Part shown: one piece after another, positions 35,736-44,914 of the stretch
Layout: every line of letters begins with the position of its first letter
How positions within the stretch are numbered: the stretch's first letter is position 1
Assembly (NCBI RefSeq): GCF_013318015.2
Contig: NZ_CP115841.1
Span: 2,356,001-2,420,000, forward strand
Source: Agrobacterium tumefaciens
GTDB lineage: Bacteria > Pseudomonadota > Alphaproteobacteria > Rhizobiales > Rhizobiaceae
Length of the DNA: 64,000 nucleotides
Direction of reading: 5' to 3'
Made by a program: the position numbers and the translations under genes
Notes under the pieces: generated by a model
The model's input: the letters and a program-made list of their open reading frames with translations, nothing else
What the model was told of the DNA's origin: nothing
Database searches by the model: none

Positions 35736-35753
35736 TCCTGTCTGGATAAAATT

Positions 35754-35786
35754 AAAACACCCGGAGGTCAGCCTCCGGGTGTTTTT
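35754..35786 (+). terminator. Terminator of the TRAP operon
   Basis: AACACCCGGAGG / CCTCCGGGTGTT stem followed by TTT, 20 bp after the dctP stop; it may also serve acs from the other side. Confidence 0.85.
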
Positions 35787-35840
35787 GTTTATGCGAATAC
35801 AGAAAAGAAAAAGGCTGCCAAAGCAGCCTCTTCCAGAAAA

Positions 35841-37796
35841 TCAGGACGCCGTGCGGTTTTGCCGGTTGGCGATGAGATCTTCGACCACCGCCGGATCGGC
35901 AAGCGTCGAGGTATCCCCAAGCGCGCCGAAATCATCCTCCGCGATCTTGCGCAGAATACGCCGCATGATCTTACCCGAACGGGTCTTCGGCAGGCCTGGC
36001 GCGAACTGGATCTTGTCTGGCGTCGCAACCGGCCCGATCTCGTTGCGGACGTGCTTTACCAGCTCCTCGCGCAGCGCATAGTCGCCGCTCTGGCCCGCCA
36101 TCAACGTGACATAACAATAAATGCCCTGCCCCTTGATGGCATGCGGGTAACCCACGACCGCCGCTTCCGAAACCTGATGATGCGAAACAAGTGCCGACTC
36201 GACTTCGGCGGTGCCGAGGCGGTGGCCGGAGACGTTAAGCACGTCATCGACGCGGCCAGTGATCCAGTAATAACCGTCCTCATCGCGCCGGCAGCCGTCA
36301 CCGGTGAAATACTTGCCCTTATAGGTCGAGAAGTAGGTGTCGACGAAGCGCTGGTGATCCCCGTAAACGGACCGCGACTGGCCCGGCCAGCTGTCGATGA
36401 TGCAGAGATTGCCGTCGGCCGGCCCCTCCAGCACGTTGCCTTCGGCATCGACCAGCTGCGGCTGCACGCCGAAGAACGGCCTTGTCGCCGAACCCGGCTT
36501 CAGGTCCGTCGCACCCGGCAGCGGCGAGATGAGAATGCCGCCCGTTTCCGTCTGCCACCAGGTATCGACGATGGGGCTCTTGTCCTCGCCGACCACATGG
36601 TAATACCACTCCCACGCTTCGGGATTGATCGGCTCGCCCACCGTGCCGAGAAGCCGCAAGCTTTCGCGCGACGAACGCGTGACGAACTGGTCGCCGGCCC
36701 CCATCAGGGATCGGAGCGCCGTCGGTGCGGTGTAGAAGATGTTGACCTTGTGCTTGTCGATGACTTCCCAGAACCGTCCCTGATCCGGGAAGTTGGGAAC
36801 GCCTTCGAACATCAGCGTCGTCGCACAGTTCGCCAGCGGCCCGTAGACGATGTAGGAATGGCCGGTGACCCAGCCGACATCGGCGGTGCACCAGAAGACC
36901 TCCCCGTCCTTGTAGTCGAAGACGTATTCATGCGTCATCGACGTATAGACGAGATAGCCGCCCGTGGTGTGCAGCACGCCCTTCGGCTTGCCGGTGGAGC
37001 CTGACGTGTAGAGGATGAACAGCGGATCTTCCGCTCTCATCTTCACCGGCGGGCAATCCGGTTTCACCGTGGCGATTTCCTGATGGTACCAGATGTCGCG
37101 GCCGGGCGCCCAGCCGGTCTTGCCGCCGGTGCGGCGCACGACCAGAACCTTGTTGACGATGACATATTGCTTGGCGGCAATATCGATCGCCTTGTCGGTA
37201 TTTTCCTTGAGCGGGATCGGCTTGCCGCCACGCACGCCTTCATCGCAGGTGATGACGAAGGTGGACTGGCAATCGACGATGCGGCCGGCCAGGGCTTCCG
37301 GCGAGAAGCCGCCGAACACGACCGAATGAATGGCGCCGATGCGGGCGCAGGCGAGCATGGCATAGGCCGCCTCGGGTATCATCGGCATATAGATGGTGAC
37401 CCGGTCGCCCTTCTTGACACCATGCTTCTTCAGCACGTTCGCCAGGCGGCAGACATAGTCATAGAGCTGATTGTAGGTGATCTTCTTGTCGATATAGGGA
37501 TTGTCACCTTCCCAGATGATCGCCGTGCGTTCGCCATGCGTCTTCAGGTGCCGGTCGATACAGTTGTAGGAGACGTTCGTCAGGCCGTCCTCGAACCACT
37601 TGATCGGCACTCTTCCCTTGAAGGACGTGTTCTTGACCTTGGTATAGGGCTTGAACCAGTCGATCCGCCGGCCGTGCTTGTCCCAGAACTTCTCGGGATC
37701 CTCGACGCTCTCCTGATACCATTTCTGGTAACGCTCATTGTCGATGAGCGTGCGGGCTTTCGCCGATTTGAGCACGGGGTAGATTTTGGCAGACAT
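35841..37796 (-). CDS. acs: Acetyl-CoA synthetase
   Basis: AMP-forming acetate activation: acetate, ATP and CoA to acetyl-CoA. 651 residues, as expected for Acs. Motifs: [15 protein letters not shown] (ATP loop), [16 protein letters not shown], and the C-terminal [15 protein letters not shown] whose lysine is the regulatory acetylation and catalytic site. ATG 37796 is preceded by AGGAGGAGTTC; the extra 21 residues of the longer frame look non-coding. It is transcribed alone, divergent from the TrcR-like gene. Confidence 0.96.
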   Translation of the reverse strand: MSAKIYPVLKSAKARTLIDNERYQKWYQESVEDPEKFWDKHGRRIDWFKPYTKVKNTSFKGRVPIKWFEDGLTNVSYNCIDRHLKTHGERTAIIWEGDNPYIDKKITYNQLYDYVCRLANVLKKHGVKKGDRVTIYMPMIPEAAYAMLACARIGAIHSVVFGGFSPEALAGRIVDCQSTFVITCDEGVRGGKPIPLKENTDKAIDIAAKQYVIVNKVLVVRRTGGKTGWAPGRDIWYHQEIATVKPDCPPVKMRAEDPLFILYTSGSTGKPKGVLHTTGGYLVYTSMTHEYVFDYKDGEVFWCTADVGWVTGHSYIVYGPLANCATTLMFEGVPNFPDQGRFWEVIDKHKVNIFYTAPTALRSLMGAGDQFVTRSSRESLRLLGTVGEPINPEAWEWYYHVVGEDKSPIVDTWWQTETGGILISPLPGATDLKPGSATRPFFGVQPQLVDAEGNVLEGPADGNLCIIDSWPGQSRSVYGDHQRFVDTYFSTYKGKYFTGDGCRRDEDGYYWITGRVDDVLNVSGHRLGTAEVESALVSHHQVSEAAVVGYPHAIKGQGIYCYVTLMAGQSGDYALREELVKHVRNEIGPVATPDKIQFAPGLPKTRSGKIMRRILRKIAEDDFGALGDTSTLADPAVVEDLIANRQNRTAS

Positions 37797-38028
37797 GAAC
37801 TCCTCCTGGAACCAGATATGGCTTGATATGCGCGACCTTGAGACTCCCACCTCAGGCATGTGTTGAATTCATAGCAGTTCAAATGCACACGGCAATTAGA
37901 CAAAGGCATTTGTTTCGCAAAGAATTGCAATTATGATGCAATCCGGTTATAGAGCGCCAATATCCCGGAAATCAGTGGTTGATACCACGCCCGCGACCCC
38001 GGCGCGGACGGACAGAAGGACTGTATCT

Positions 38029-38733
38029 ATGGCTCAACAATTGCTCATGCCAAAAGCTACGGCTGTATGGCTGGTAGACAACACCGCGCTGTCGTTCGAT
38101 CAGATCGCCACGTTCTGCAAACTGCATCCGCTCGAAGTCAAGGCAATCGCCGACGGTGAAGCCGCGCAGGGCATCAAGGGCCTCGACCCGATCGCGACCG
38201 GACAGCTTTCCCGCGACGAGATCGCCCGCGCTGAAGGCAACCCGAACCACAAGCTCAAGCTTTCCGAGCCAAAGGTTCGTGTGCCGGAATCCAAGCGCCG
38301 TGGCCCGCGCTACACGCCGGTTTCCAAGCGTCAGGATCGTCCGAACGCCATTCTCTGGCTGGTCCGCAATCATCCTGAGCTGAAGGACGCGCAGATTTCG
38401 CGTCTTGTTGGCACCACCAAATCCACCATCGAGCAGATCCGCGACCGCACCCACTGGAACTCGGCAAACCTCACCCCGATGGACCCGGTAACGCTTGGTC
38501 TCTGCAGCCAGATCGATCTCGATCTTGAAGTTGAACGCGCATCGCGCGGCCGCCCGCTGCCGACAGCAGAAGAGCTTGGCAACACGCTGCAGCCGGCAAC
38601 GGCGACGGAAGGTCTGGATTACAACTTCCAGCGCGACGAAGAAGAAAAGCAGATCGACGCGGACGCCGTCTTCAAGAAGCTCAGCTCGCTGAAATCGGCT
38701 CCGAAGGACGAAGACGAGGACGATCACTACTGA
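38029..38733 (+). CDS. DUF1013 cell-cycle regulator TrcR-like protein
   Basis: A 234-residue alphaproteobacterial protein starting QQLLMPKATAVWLVDNTALS with conserved FDQIATFCKLHPLEVKAIAD and RPNAILWLVRNHPELKDAQI. The two helical segments with GTTKSTIEQIRDRTHWNS look helix-turn-helix-like. In Caulobacter the orthologous family is annotated as cell-cycle transcriptional regulator TrcR and associates with RNA polymerase. The C-terminus is acidic (EDEDDHY end). ATG 38029 follows GAAGGA. A terminator lies just downstream. Confidence 0.8.
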   Translation: MAQQLLMPKATAVWLVDNTALSFDQIATFCKLHPLEVKAIADGEAAQGIKGLDPIATGQLSRDEIARAEGNPNHKLKLSEPKVRVPESKRRGPRYTPVSKRQDRPNAILWLVRNHPELKDAQISRLVGTTKSTIEQIRDRTHWNSANLTPMDPVTLGLCSQIDLDLEVERASRGRPLPTAEELGNTLQPATATEGLDYNFQRDEEEKQIDADAVFKKLSSLKSAPKDEDEDDHY

Positions 38734-38754
38734 TCGAAAGTCTTTCCGTTTATG

Positions 38755-38782
38755 AAAACCCGGCCGTCGTGCCGGGTTTTTT
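38755..38782 (+). terminator. Terminator of the TrcR-like gene
   Basis: AAACCCGGC / GCCGGGTTT stem with a CGTCGT loop and a T tract. Confidence 0.85.
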
Positions 38783-38787
38783 GTTTT

Positions 38788-38845
38788 CAGAGCTTCAGGG
38801 CACTTCCAGTAAACCGGCTATGCGCTTTGCCGGAAATGCTCTAGC
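38788..38845. repeat. RIME-like palindrome overlapping the yggS stop codon
   Basis: Inverted repeat AGAGC (38789) / GCTCT (38838) enclosing CCGGC (38814) / GCCGG (38829). On the minus strand it reads TAGAGCATTTCCGGCAAAGC..., and that TAG is the stop codon of the YggS-like gene. The pattern is typical of dispersed Rhizobiaceae intergenic palindromes. Confidence 0.6.
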
Positions 38846-39500
38846 GGGCACCGAAGATTGCCGAGCCGACACGCACGCTGGTGGCGCCGAATTCTATCGC
38901 AGTCTCGAAGTCCCCCGACATGCCCATGGAAAGCTTCTCGAGGCCGCATTGTCTGGCAAGCTTCGCCAGAAGCGCAAAATGCGGACCGGGATTTTCATCC
39001 GCAGGCGGAATGCACATCAGGCCCTCTACCGACAATTTCAGCTCGTCCCGGCAAAAAGCCACGAAGGCGACGGTCTCGCGTGGATCGATGCCAGCCTTCT
39101 GTGGCTCCAGCCCGGTATTGACCTGCACATAAAAACGAAGGCTGCGGCCCTGTTTGACGCATTCCTCAGAAAGCGCACGGGCGATCTTTTCCCGATCAAC
39201 GCTCTGTACGACGTCGAACAGCGCAACTGCATCCGCCGCCTTGTTGGATTGCAGCGGCCCGATCAGGTGCAGCTCTATACCCGATGTCTTTTCTTTAAGC
39301 GCAGGCCACTTGCCCTGCGCTTCCTGTACGCGGTTCTCGCCGAACACGCGCTGGCCGCTGTCGATCACCGGCTGGATCTCTTGCGCATCGAACGTCTTCG
39401 AGACGGCGACGAGAGAAACATCCGTCGCCTTGCGGCCGGACTTTTCCGCTGTCTCCGCTATGCGTTGCCTGACATCCTCAAGACGTGCTTCGATTTCCAT
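38841..39500 (-). CDS. YggS-family pyridoxal-phosphate homeostasis protein
   Basis: A 219-residue PLP-binding protein of the alanine-racemase N-terminal fold. The PLP lysine is in LVAVSKTFDAQEIQPVID, followed by FGENRVQEAQGKWP; SMGMSGDFETAIEFGATSVR and VGSAIFG close the barrel. The family buffers PLP and affects amino-acid metabolism, with no known enzymatic activity. Start at 39500 because the conserved MEIEARLEDVRQRI begins there; the frame continues to 39644 without conserved sequence. It is divergent from leuS. Confidence 0.9.
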   Translation of the reverse strand: MEIEARLEDVRQRIAETAEKSGRKATDVSLVAVSKTFDAQEIQPVIDSGQRVFGENRVQEAQGKWPALKEKTSGIELHLIGPLQSNKAADAVALFDVVQSVDREKIARALSEECVKQGRSLRFYVQVNTGLEPQKAGIDPRETVAFVAFCRDELKLSVEGLMCIPPADENPGPHFALLAKLARQCGLEKLSMGMSGDFETAIEFGATSVRVGSAIFGAR

Positions 39501-39693
39501 CACAGGACCTCTATTTGAAACATTCTGAACGCTAACTAGACGCCGATTGCCTTGATGCCAAGCGGGTTTAGCACCATTTGAGGCACGCTGGCCAAGATTG
39601 AACGCCCGGAGGCCCCGCCAAACTTGACGCCCCGGTCGTTTCATGGTGAAGGTCAGCGCAAATTTTTCCCCTCGATACCCGGAATTCTAAACA

Positions 39694-42324
39694 ATGGCCA
39701 TCGAACGTTACAATCCTCGCGACGCCGAGCCGCGCTGGCAGCAGAAATGGAACGAAGACAAGGTTTTCGTGACCGACAACAGCGATCCGCGCGAGAAGTA
39801 TTACGTTCTAGAGATGTTTCCCTACCCGTCGGGACGCATTCACATGGGCCACGTCCGCAACTACGCGATGGGCGATGTCGTTGCGCGCTACAAGCGCGCG
39901 CGCGGCTTCAACGTTCTGCACCCCATGGGCTGGGACGCCTTCGGCATGCCTGCCGAAAACGCGGCTATGCAGAACAAGGTTCACCCGAAGGACTGGACCT
40001 ATCAGAACATCGCCACCATGCGTGGCCAGCTGAAATCCATGGGCCTGTCGCTGGACTGGACCCGCGAATTTGCGACTTGCGATGTGGAATATTACCACCG
40101 CCAGCAGGCGCTGTTCGTCGATTTCATGGAAAAGGGTCTGGTCTACCGCAAGCAGTCCAAGGTCAACTGGGATCCGGTCGACCATACCGTTCTGGCCAAT
40201 GAGCAGGTCATCGACGGCCGCGGCTGGCGTTCCGGCGCGCTGGTCGAACAGCGTGAATTGACGCAGTGGTTCTTCCGAATCACCGATTTCAGCCAGGATC
40301 TGCTGGACGAGCTGGACACGCTGGATCAGTGGCCGGAAAAAGTACGCCTGATGCAGAAGAACTGGATCGGCCGCTCCGAAGGCCTTTCGCTGCGCTGGCA
40401 GACCGTTGCTGGCACAGTGCCGGAAGGCTTTGGCGACATAACCGTTTATACCACGCGTCCCGACACCCTGTTCGGCGCATCCTTCCTGGCAATCGCCGCC
40501 GACCATCCGCTGGCAAGAGAGCTGTCGGAGAAGAACCCTGATATTGCCGAGTTCTGCGACGAGTGCCGCCGCCATGGCACGTCTCTCGCAGCGCTGGAAA
40601 CAGCGGAAAAGAAGGGTATCGATACCGGCGTCAAGGTCGTGCATCCGCTGGACCCGACGTGGGAACTGCCGGTCTATGTCGCCAACTTCGTGCTGATGGA
40701 CTACGGCACCGGCGCGATATTCGGCTGCCCTTCGGGTGACCAGCGCGATCTGGATTTCGCCCGTAAATACGATTTGCCGGTAGTGGCCGTCGTTGCGCCG
40801 GAAGGCCCCGACGCCGCCAGCTTCACCATTGAAGACGTCGCCTTCACCGATGATGGCGTGATGATCAACTCCGGCTTCCTGAACGGCATGAACACGACTG
40901 ACGCCTTTGAGGCGGTCGTGCAGAAGCTCTCTGCCCAGACGCTGGGCAACACGCCGCAGGCCGAGCGCAAGGTCAATTTCCGCCTGCGCGACTGGGGCAT
41001 TTCCCGCCAGCGTTACTGGGGTTGCCCGATACCCGTCATCCATTGCGAAGTCTGCGGCGTAGTTCCGGTTCCGAAGAAGGACCTGCCGGTCAAGCTGCCC
41101 GACGACGTGACCTTCGACGTGCCCGGCAACCCACTGGATCGCCACCCCACATGGCGTCACGTTGCCTGCCCGCAATGCGGCCATGACGCACGCCGTGAAA
41201 CCGACACGATGGACACATTCGTCGATTCCAGCTGGTACTACACGCGCTTCACCGCGCCTTGGGAAGATGAGCCGACGGATCCGAAGGCCGCAAACCACTG
41301 GCTGCCGGTGGACCAGTATATCGGCGGCATCGAGCATGCTATTCTGCACTTGCTCTATTCGCGCTTCTTCACCCGCGCCATGCGCGAGACCGGCCATGTC
41401 GGCGTCAAGGAGCCCTTCAAGGGCCTGTTCACGCAGGGCATGGTTGTGCACGAGACCTATAGCCACGGTGAAGGCCTGACCCGTGAATGGGTAGCGCCCG
41501 CCGACCTGCGCATCGAAGAGACTGACGGTGCCCGCCGGGCATTCCTCTTGTCCTCCGGTGAGGAAGTGAAGATCGGCTCGATCGAGAAGATGTCGAAGTC
41601 GAAGAAGAACGTGGTTGACCCGGATGACATCATCGCATCCTACGGTGCGGATACCGCTCGCTTCTTCGTCCTGTCGGATTCCCCGCCCGACCGCGACGTC
41701 ATCTGGTCCGAAGCCGGTGTGGAAGGCTCAAACCGCTTCGTACAGCGCGTCTGGCGCATCATCGGCGAAGTCGCGACCGAACTGAAGAGCGTCACGCCGA
41801 AGCCCGCGAGCGAGGGCGAGGGCCTGGCAGTATCCAAGGCGGCCCACAAGACGCTGAAGGCCGTTCAGGAGGATCTGGACAAGCTTGCCTTCAACAAGGC
41901 GATCGCCCGCATCTACGAACTGGTCAACGCGCTCGCAGCTCCGCTGGCGGATGTCGCGGCTGGTGGCAAGCCTGATGACGTCAAGGCGGCGGCGCGTGAT
42001 GCCGTCGAAATCCTCATTCGCATCATTGCCCCCATGACGCCGCATCTGGCCGAAGAATGCTGGTCGGCGCTGGGCAACGAGGGTCTCGTCGCCCAGACGC
42101 CGTGGCCAACTTTTGTACCCTCGCTGGTCGAGGAAAACGATGTGGTCATGCCCGTTCAGGTCAACGGCAAGAAGCGCGGCGAATTGACAATCGCGCGCGA
42201 TGCGGATCAAGATGCGGTCCGAGCGGCTGCCCTTGCGCTGGATGCCGTCAAATCCATTCTTGCCGGTGGCGAGCCCAAAAAAGTCATCGTGGTTCCGCAG
42301 AGGATTGTGAACATTGTTGTCTGA
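39694..42324 (+). CDS. leuS: Leucyl-tRNA synthetase
   Basis: Class I aminoacyl-tRNA synthetase, 876 residues. HIGH-type motif in [15 protein letters not shown] (about residue 45), editing-domain signature [15 protein letters not shown] (about 250), and [11 protein letters not shown] (KMSKS, about 633). The C-terminal half contains the anticodon-binding helices and ends [16 protein letters not shown]. It is the first gene of leuS-lptE-holA; its last 11 bases overlap the lptE start. Confidence 0.97.
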   Translation: MAIERYNPRDAEPRWQQKWNEDKVFVTDNSDPREKYYVLEMFPYPSGRIHMGHVRNYAMGDVVARYKRARGFNVLHPMGWDAFGMPAENAAMQNKVHPKDWTYQNIATMRGQLKSMGLSLDWTREFATCDVEYYHRQQALFVDFMEKGLVYRKQSKVNWDPVDHTVLANEQVIDGRGWRSGALVEQRELTQWFFRITDFSQDLLDELDTLDQWPEKVRLMQKNWIGRSEGLSLRWQTVAGTVPEGFGDITVYTTRPDTLFGASFLAIAADHPLARELSEKNPDIAEFCDECRRHGTSLAALETAEKKGIDTGVKVVHPLDPTWELPVYVANFVLMDYGTGAIFGCPSGDQRDLDFARKYDLPVVAVVAPEGPDAASFTIEDVAFTDDGVMINSGFLNGMNTTDAFEAVVQKLSAQTLGNTPQAERKVNFRLRDWGISRQRYWGCPIPVIHCEVCGVVPVPKKDLPVKLPDDVTFDVPGNPLDRHPTWRHVACPQCGHDARRETDTMDTFVDSSWYYTRFTAPWEDEPTDPKAANHWLPVDQYIGGIEHAILHLLYSRFFTRAMRETGHVGVKEPFKGLFTQGMVVHETYSHGEGLTREWVAPADLRIEETDGARRAFLLSSGEEVKIGSIEKMSKSKKNVVDPDDIIASYGADTARFFVLSDSPPDRDVIWSEAGVEGSNRFVQRVWRIIGEVATELKSVTPKPASEGEGLAVSKAAHKTLKAVQEDLDKLAFNKAIARIYELVNALAAPLADVAAGGKPDDVKAAARDAVEILIRIIAPMTPHLAEECWSALGNEGLVAQTPWPTFVPSLVEENDVVMPVQVNGKKRGELTIARDADQDAVRAAALALDAVKSILAGGEPKKVIVVPQRIVNIVV

Positions 42325-42862
42325 CGTTTTTTCGAGATGGAGCCGCGTTGCGGCAGCAGTTTCCGTCGTGATGATGGCCGGTCTTCTGGCAGGCTGCCAG
42401 GTCCGCCCGCTTTACGGCGAGGCTTCCGGAACCAAGGAGAGACTGGCGGCTGTCAGCATCTCGAATGCCGGCGACCGCATAACGCAGGAAGTGCGCAATC
42501 AGCTGATCTTCCTGGTGTCCGGCGGTGCGGGTGAACCGGCTACGGCTCAGTACAACGTCAAGTTATCCGTAAGCTCGAGCGCCACGTCCACGGAAGTCGA
42601 GAACTACGATCTGACGACCCGTACCAACAGCAATTATAACGGCCCTTACCCAGGCCGTGTTGTGATGAACGGTAATTACGTCCTGACGCGTATTTCCGAC
42701 GGCCAGATCCTGCGCTCCGCGCGGCGTAGCGTAACGGCGCAGGTGGATCTGCCACAGCAGGAATTCGCCAAGATCAGGGCGATCCGCGACGCAGAAAACC
42801 GTGCGGCCCGGGAACTGGCTGAAATCATCCGTACCGATATCGCTGCCACCCTTGGCCGCTGA
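42314..42862 (+). CDS. lptE: LPS-assembly lipoprotein LptE
   Basis: A 182-residue outer-membrane lipoprotein that plugs LptD in lipopolysaccharide export. Signal and lipobox LLAGC (Cys about 28) followed by QVRPLYG. The remainder fits the small LptE fold ([20 protein letters not shown] and the C-terminal [20 protein letters not shown]). The start is TTG at 42314 (or the adjacent TTG at 42317), overlapping leuS by 11 bases, so translation is probably coupled. Confidence 0.85.
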   Translation: MLSDVFSRWSRVAAAVSVVMMAGLLAGCQVRPLYGEASGTKERLAAVSISNAGDRITQEVRNQLIFLVSGGAGEPATAQYNVKLSVSSSATSTEVENYDLTTRTNSNYNGPYPGRVVMNGNYVLTRISDGQILRSARRSVTAQVDLPQQEFAKIRAIRDAENRAARELAEIIRTDIAATLGR

Positions 42863-42873
42863 GAGCGGCGGCC

Positions 42874-43911
42874 GTGGCAGAGATAAAATCGCATGAATTT
42901 GAGCGCTTCGCCGAAAATCCGGCGGAGCGCTTTCGCGTTTTCGTGCTCTACGGCCCGGATCGCGGCCTCGTGTCGGAGCGGGCCAACCTCATCGCCAAAA
43001 AGACCGGCATTGACCCGGATGACGCCTTTGCATCGTTGAAGCTGAGCGCATCCGACCTGCAGGGCGATCCCGGCCGCCTTCTCGACGAAGTGAACGCCAT
43101 CGGCCTTTTCGGTGGCGAAAAACTCGTCTGGATCAAAAGTGCCTCGGCTGAAAAGGCGCTGGTGGATGCTCTCCAGATTCTGGCTGAGACGCCGCCCGAA
43201 GCCAGCTTTCTCATCATCGAGGCCGGCGACATTAAAAAAGGCACGGGCCTGCGCAAGATCGCAGAACCCGCTCGCTCTATCGCAGCAATCCCGTGTTATG
43301 CGGATGACGCCCGTTCGTTGAATGCGTTGATCGATCAGGAACTGTCTGCCGACAATCTGCGCATTGCCCCGGCCGCACGGCAGAGGCTGATCGAGCAGTT
43401 GGGCGGCGACCGGATTGCTTCGCGCAACGAGATCCGCAAGCTTGCGCTCTATTGCCGCGGCGCAGAGGTGATCGAGGAAGATGATGTGCTGGCAATCATC
43501 GGCGATGCCAGCACGGTTTCGGCTGACGACGCCGTCGATGCCATCCTGAAGGGCGACAGAAACGCCTTTTTCCACGCGACCCAGAAGATCGTCTCGTCGA
43601 AGACGCCGATCTTTCTCGTGCTTCAGGGATGCCTCAAGCAATTTCAGTTGCTGGATCAGATGCGCGCCGAAATGGATGAGAAAAAGCAGCAGGCCGGGCA
43701 GGTCATGCAAACGCTTGGACGCCACATCCATTTTCGCAGGAAACCGGTTATCGAAAGGGCGCTGCGAACCTGGCAGCCAGCGGCGATCGCCCGTGAGATG
43801 AACCGCCTGCAAGCGGCCATATTGCAAAGCCGCCAGCGCCAAAGCCTGGAAGACAGCGTGGCGCTTTTGACCCTGCTATCGACCACATTGCAATCAGGCC
43901 GCGGCGGATAA
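42874..43911 (+). CDS. holA: DNA polymerase III subunit delta
   Basis: Clamp-loader delta subunit, 345 residues, GTG start 11 bp after lptE. It shows the HolA pattern: VFVLYGPDRGLVSERANLI (degenerate P-loop region), LLDEVNAIGLFGGEKLVWIK, and the C-terminal ALRTWQPAAIAREMNRLQAA. The order leuS-lptE-holA is conserved in many Proteobacteria, which supports all three calls. A terminator follows. Confidence 0.92.
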   Translation: MAEIKSHEFERFAENPAERFRVFVLYGPDRGLVSERANLIAKKTGIDPDDAFASLKLSASDLQGDPGRLLDEVNAIGLFGGEKLVWIKSASAEKALVDALQILAETPPEASFLIIEAGDIKKGTGLRKIAEPARSIAAIPCYADDARSLNALIDQELSADNLRIAPAARQRLIEQLGGDRIASRNEIRKLALYCRGAEVIEEDDVLAIIGDASTVSADDAVDAILKGDRNAFFHATQKIVSSKTPIFLVLQGCLKQFQLLDQMRAEMDEKKQQAGQVMQTLGRHIHFRRKPVIERALRTWQPAAIAREMNRLQAAILQSRQRQSLEDSVALLTLLSTTLQSGRGG

Positions 43912-43927
43912 CTCGCTGAAGATCGGC

Positions 43928-43962
43928 AAAAAGCCCTCACGCTGACGCTGCGAGGGCTTTTA
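43928..43962. terminator. Terminator between holA and fdxA
   Basis: AAAAGCCCTC / GAGGGCTTTT stem with a 13-base loop; A and T tracts on both sides suit both convergent genes. Confidence 0.8.
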
Positions 43963-43997
43963 AAATCATGATACCAAGGACACCAGTCGTTGAGAAC

Positions 43998-44336
43998 TCA
44001 GTCGCCCTTACCCGGCTCGGCAGAGAAATAAAGCTCGAGCTTGCCTGTCACGCCATCCATTTCCTTGGCTTCCGGCAAGGGGTCGCGCTTGATGGTGATA
44101 TTCGGCCAGATCGCCGCATATTCCGTATTCAGCTTCAGCCACTTGTCGAGACCCGGCTCAGTGTCAGGCTTGATCGCTTCGGCAGGACATTCCGGTTCGC
44201 ACACACCACAATCGATGCATTCGTCAGGATTGATAGCGAGGAAATTTTCACCCTCGTAAAAGCAGTCGACAGGGCAGACTTCAACGCAATCGGTGTATTT
44301 GCAGCGGATGCAATTGTCGGTCACGACATATGTCAT
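43998..44336 (-). CDS. fdxA: Seven-iron ferredoxin (FdxA)
   Basis: A 112-residue ferredoxin with a [3Fe-4S] and a [4Fe-4S] cluster. Cysteine motifs are [20 protein letters not shown] near the N-terminus and [16 protein letters not shown] after it. Start at ATG 44336, where the conserved [12 protein letters not shown] begins; the longer frame to 44384 adds no conserved sequence. The electron partner is unknown. Confidence 0.94.
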   Translation of the reverse strand: MTYVVTDNCIRCKYTDCVEVCPVDCFYEGENFLAINPDECIDCGVCEPECPAEAIKPDTEPGLDKWLKLNTEYAAIWPNITIKRDPLPEAKEMDGVTGKLELYFSAEPGKGD

Positions 44337-44494
44337 GATGAACTCCAGAATATGCAGGCCGGGTCTGTGGGCTTCGGAACACAAGCCGTCGCCCGGAATT
44401 CAGACAGGGCAATTTTGCAAGTGAGGTAATGCCTTTGCCTTCAGATAGCAAGGATAAACAATTCTGAAAAACCGCTAAGACTTGAAGGTTTATT

Positions 44495-44911
44495 CTATTC
44501 TTTGTTTCCGTCGCTGTCCGACAGGAACCTGTCGAGCGCCCTGCGCTCTTTTTTGGTGGGGCGACCGCTTCCCGGCTGACGTATCGCCTGCTCCAGCGGG
44601 CTCAGCCTGTCGGAAGGCTCGCGCGGCGGCGTCAGATCGTCGTAGAGAAGTTTGGCCTCTTCATAGGGCCCGCGCCGCTCGCCCCCGGATTTGACGACAA
44701 GCACCTTGTCCATGCGCTCGAAACCGATATCGAGCCTGTCACCGGCCTTTACCAGATGGCTGGGCTGGCGAATGGAGACACCGTTGATCTTGACCTTGCC
44801 CGACTGAATGTAGCTCTGGGCAAGTGAACGGGATTTGGCCATGCGGGCAAAGAACAGCCACTTGTCCAGACGCTGACGCGTGCTTTCGAGTGGCTGTTCG
44901 TTGCTCCCCAT
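44495..44911 (-). CDS. S4-domain RNA-binding protein (Hsp15-like)
   Basis: A 138-residue protein with an N-terminal S4 domain (LDKWLFFARMAKSRSLAQSY, then GKVKINGVSIRQPSHLVKAG). The Hsp15/HslR family binds 50S subunits carrying nascent chains. The C-terminus is basic and proline-rich (GSGRPTKKERRALDRFL). It starts 3 bp after the SUV3-like helicase stop, so the two RNA-binding proteins share a transcript. Confidence 0.85.
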   Translation of the reverse strand: MGSNEQPLESTRQRLDKWLFFARMAKSRSLAQSYIQSGKVKINGVSIRQPSHLVKAGDRLDIGFERMDKVLVVKSGGERRGPYEEAKLLYDDLTPPREPSDRLSPLEQAIRQPGSGRPTKKERRALDRFLSDSDGNKE

Positions 44912-44914
44912 AGC

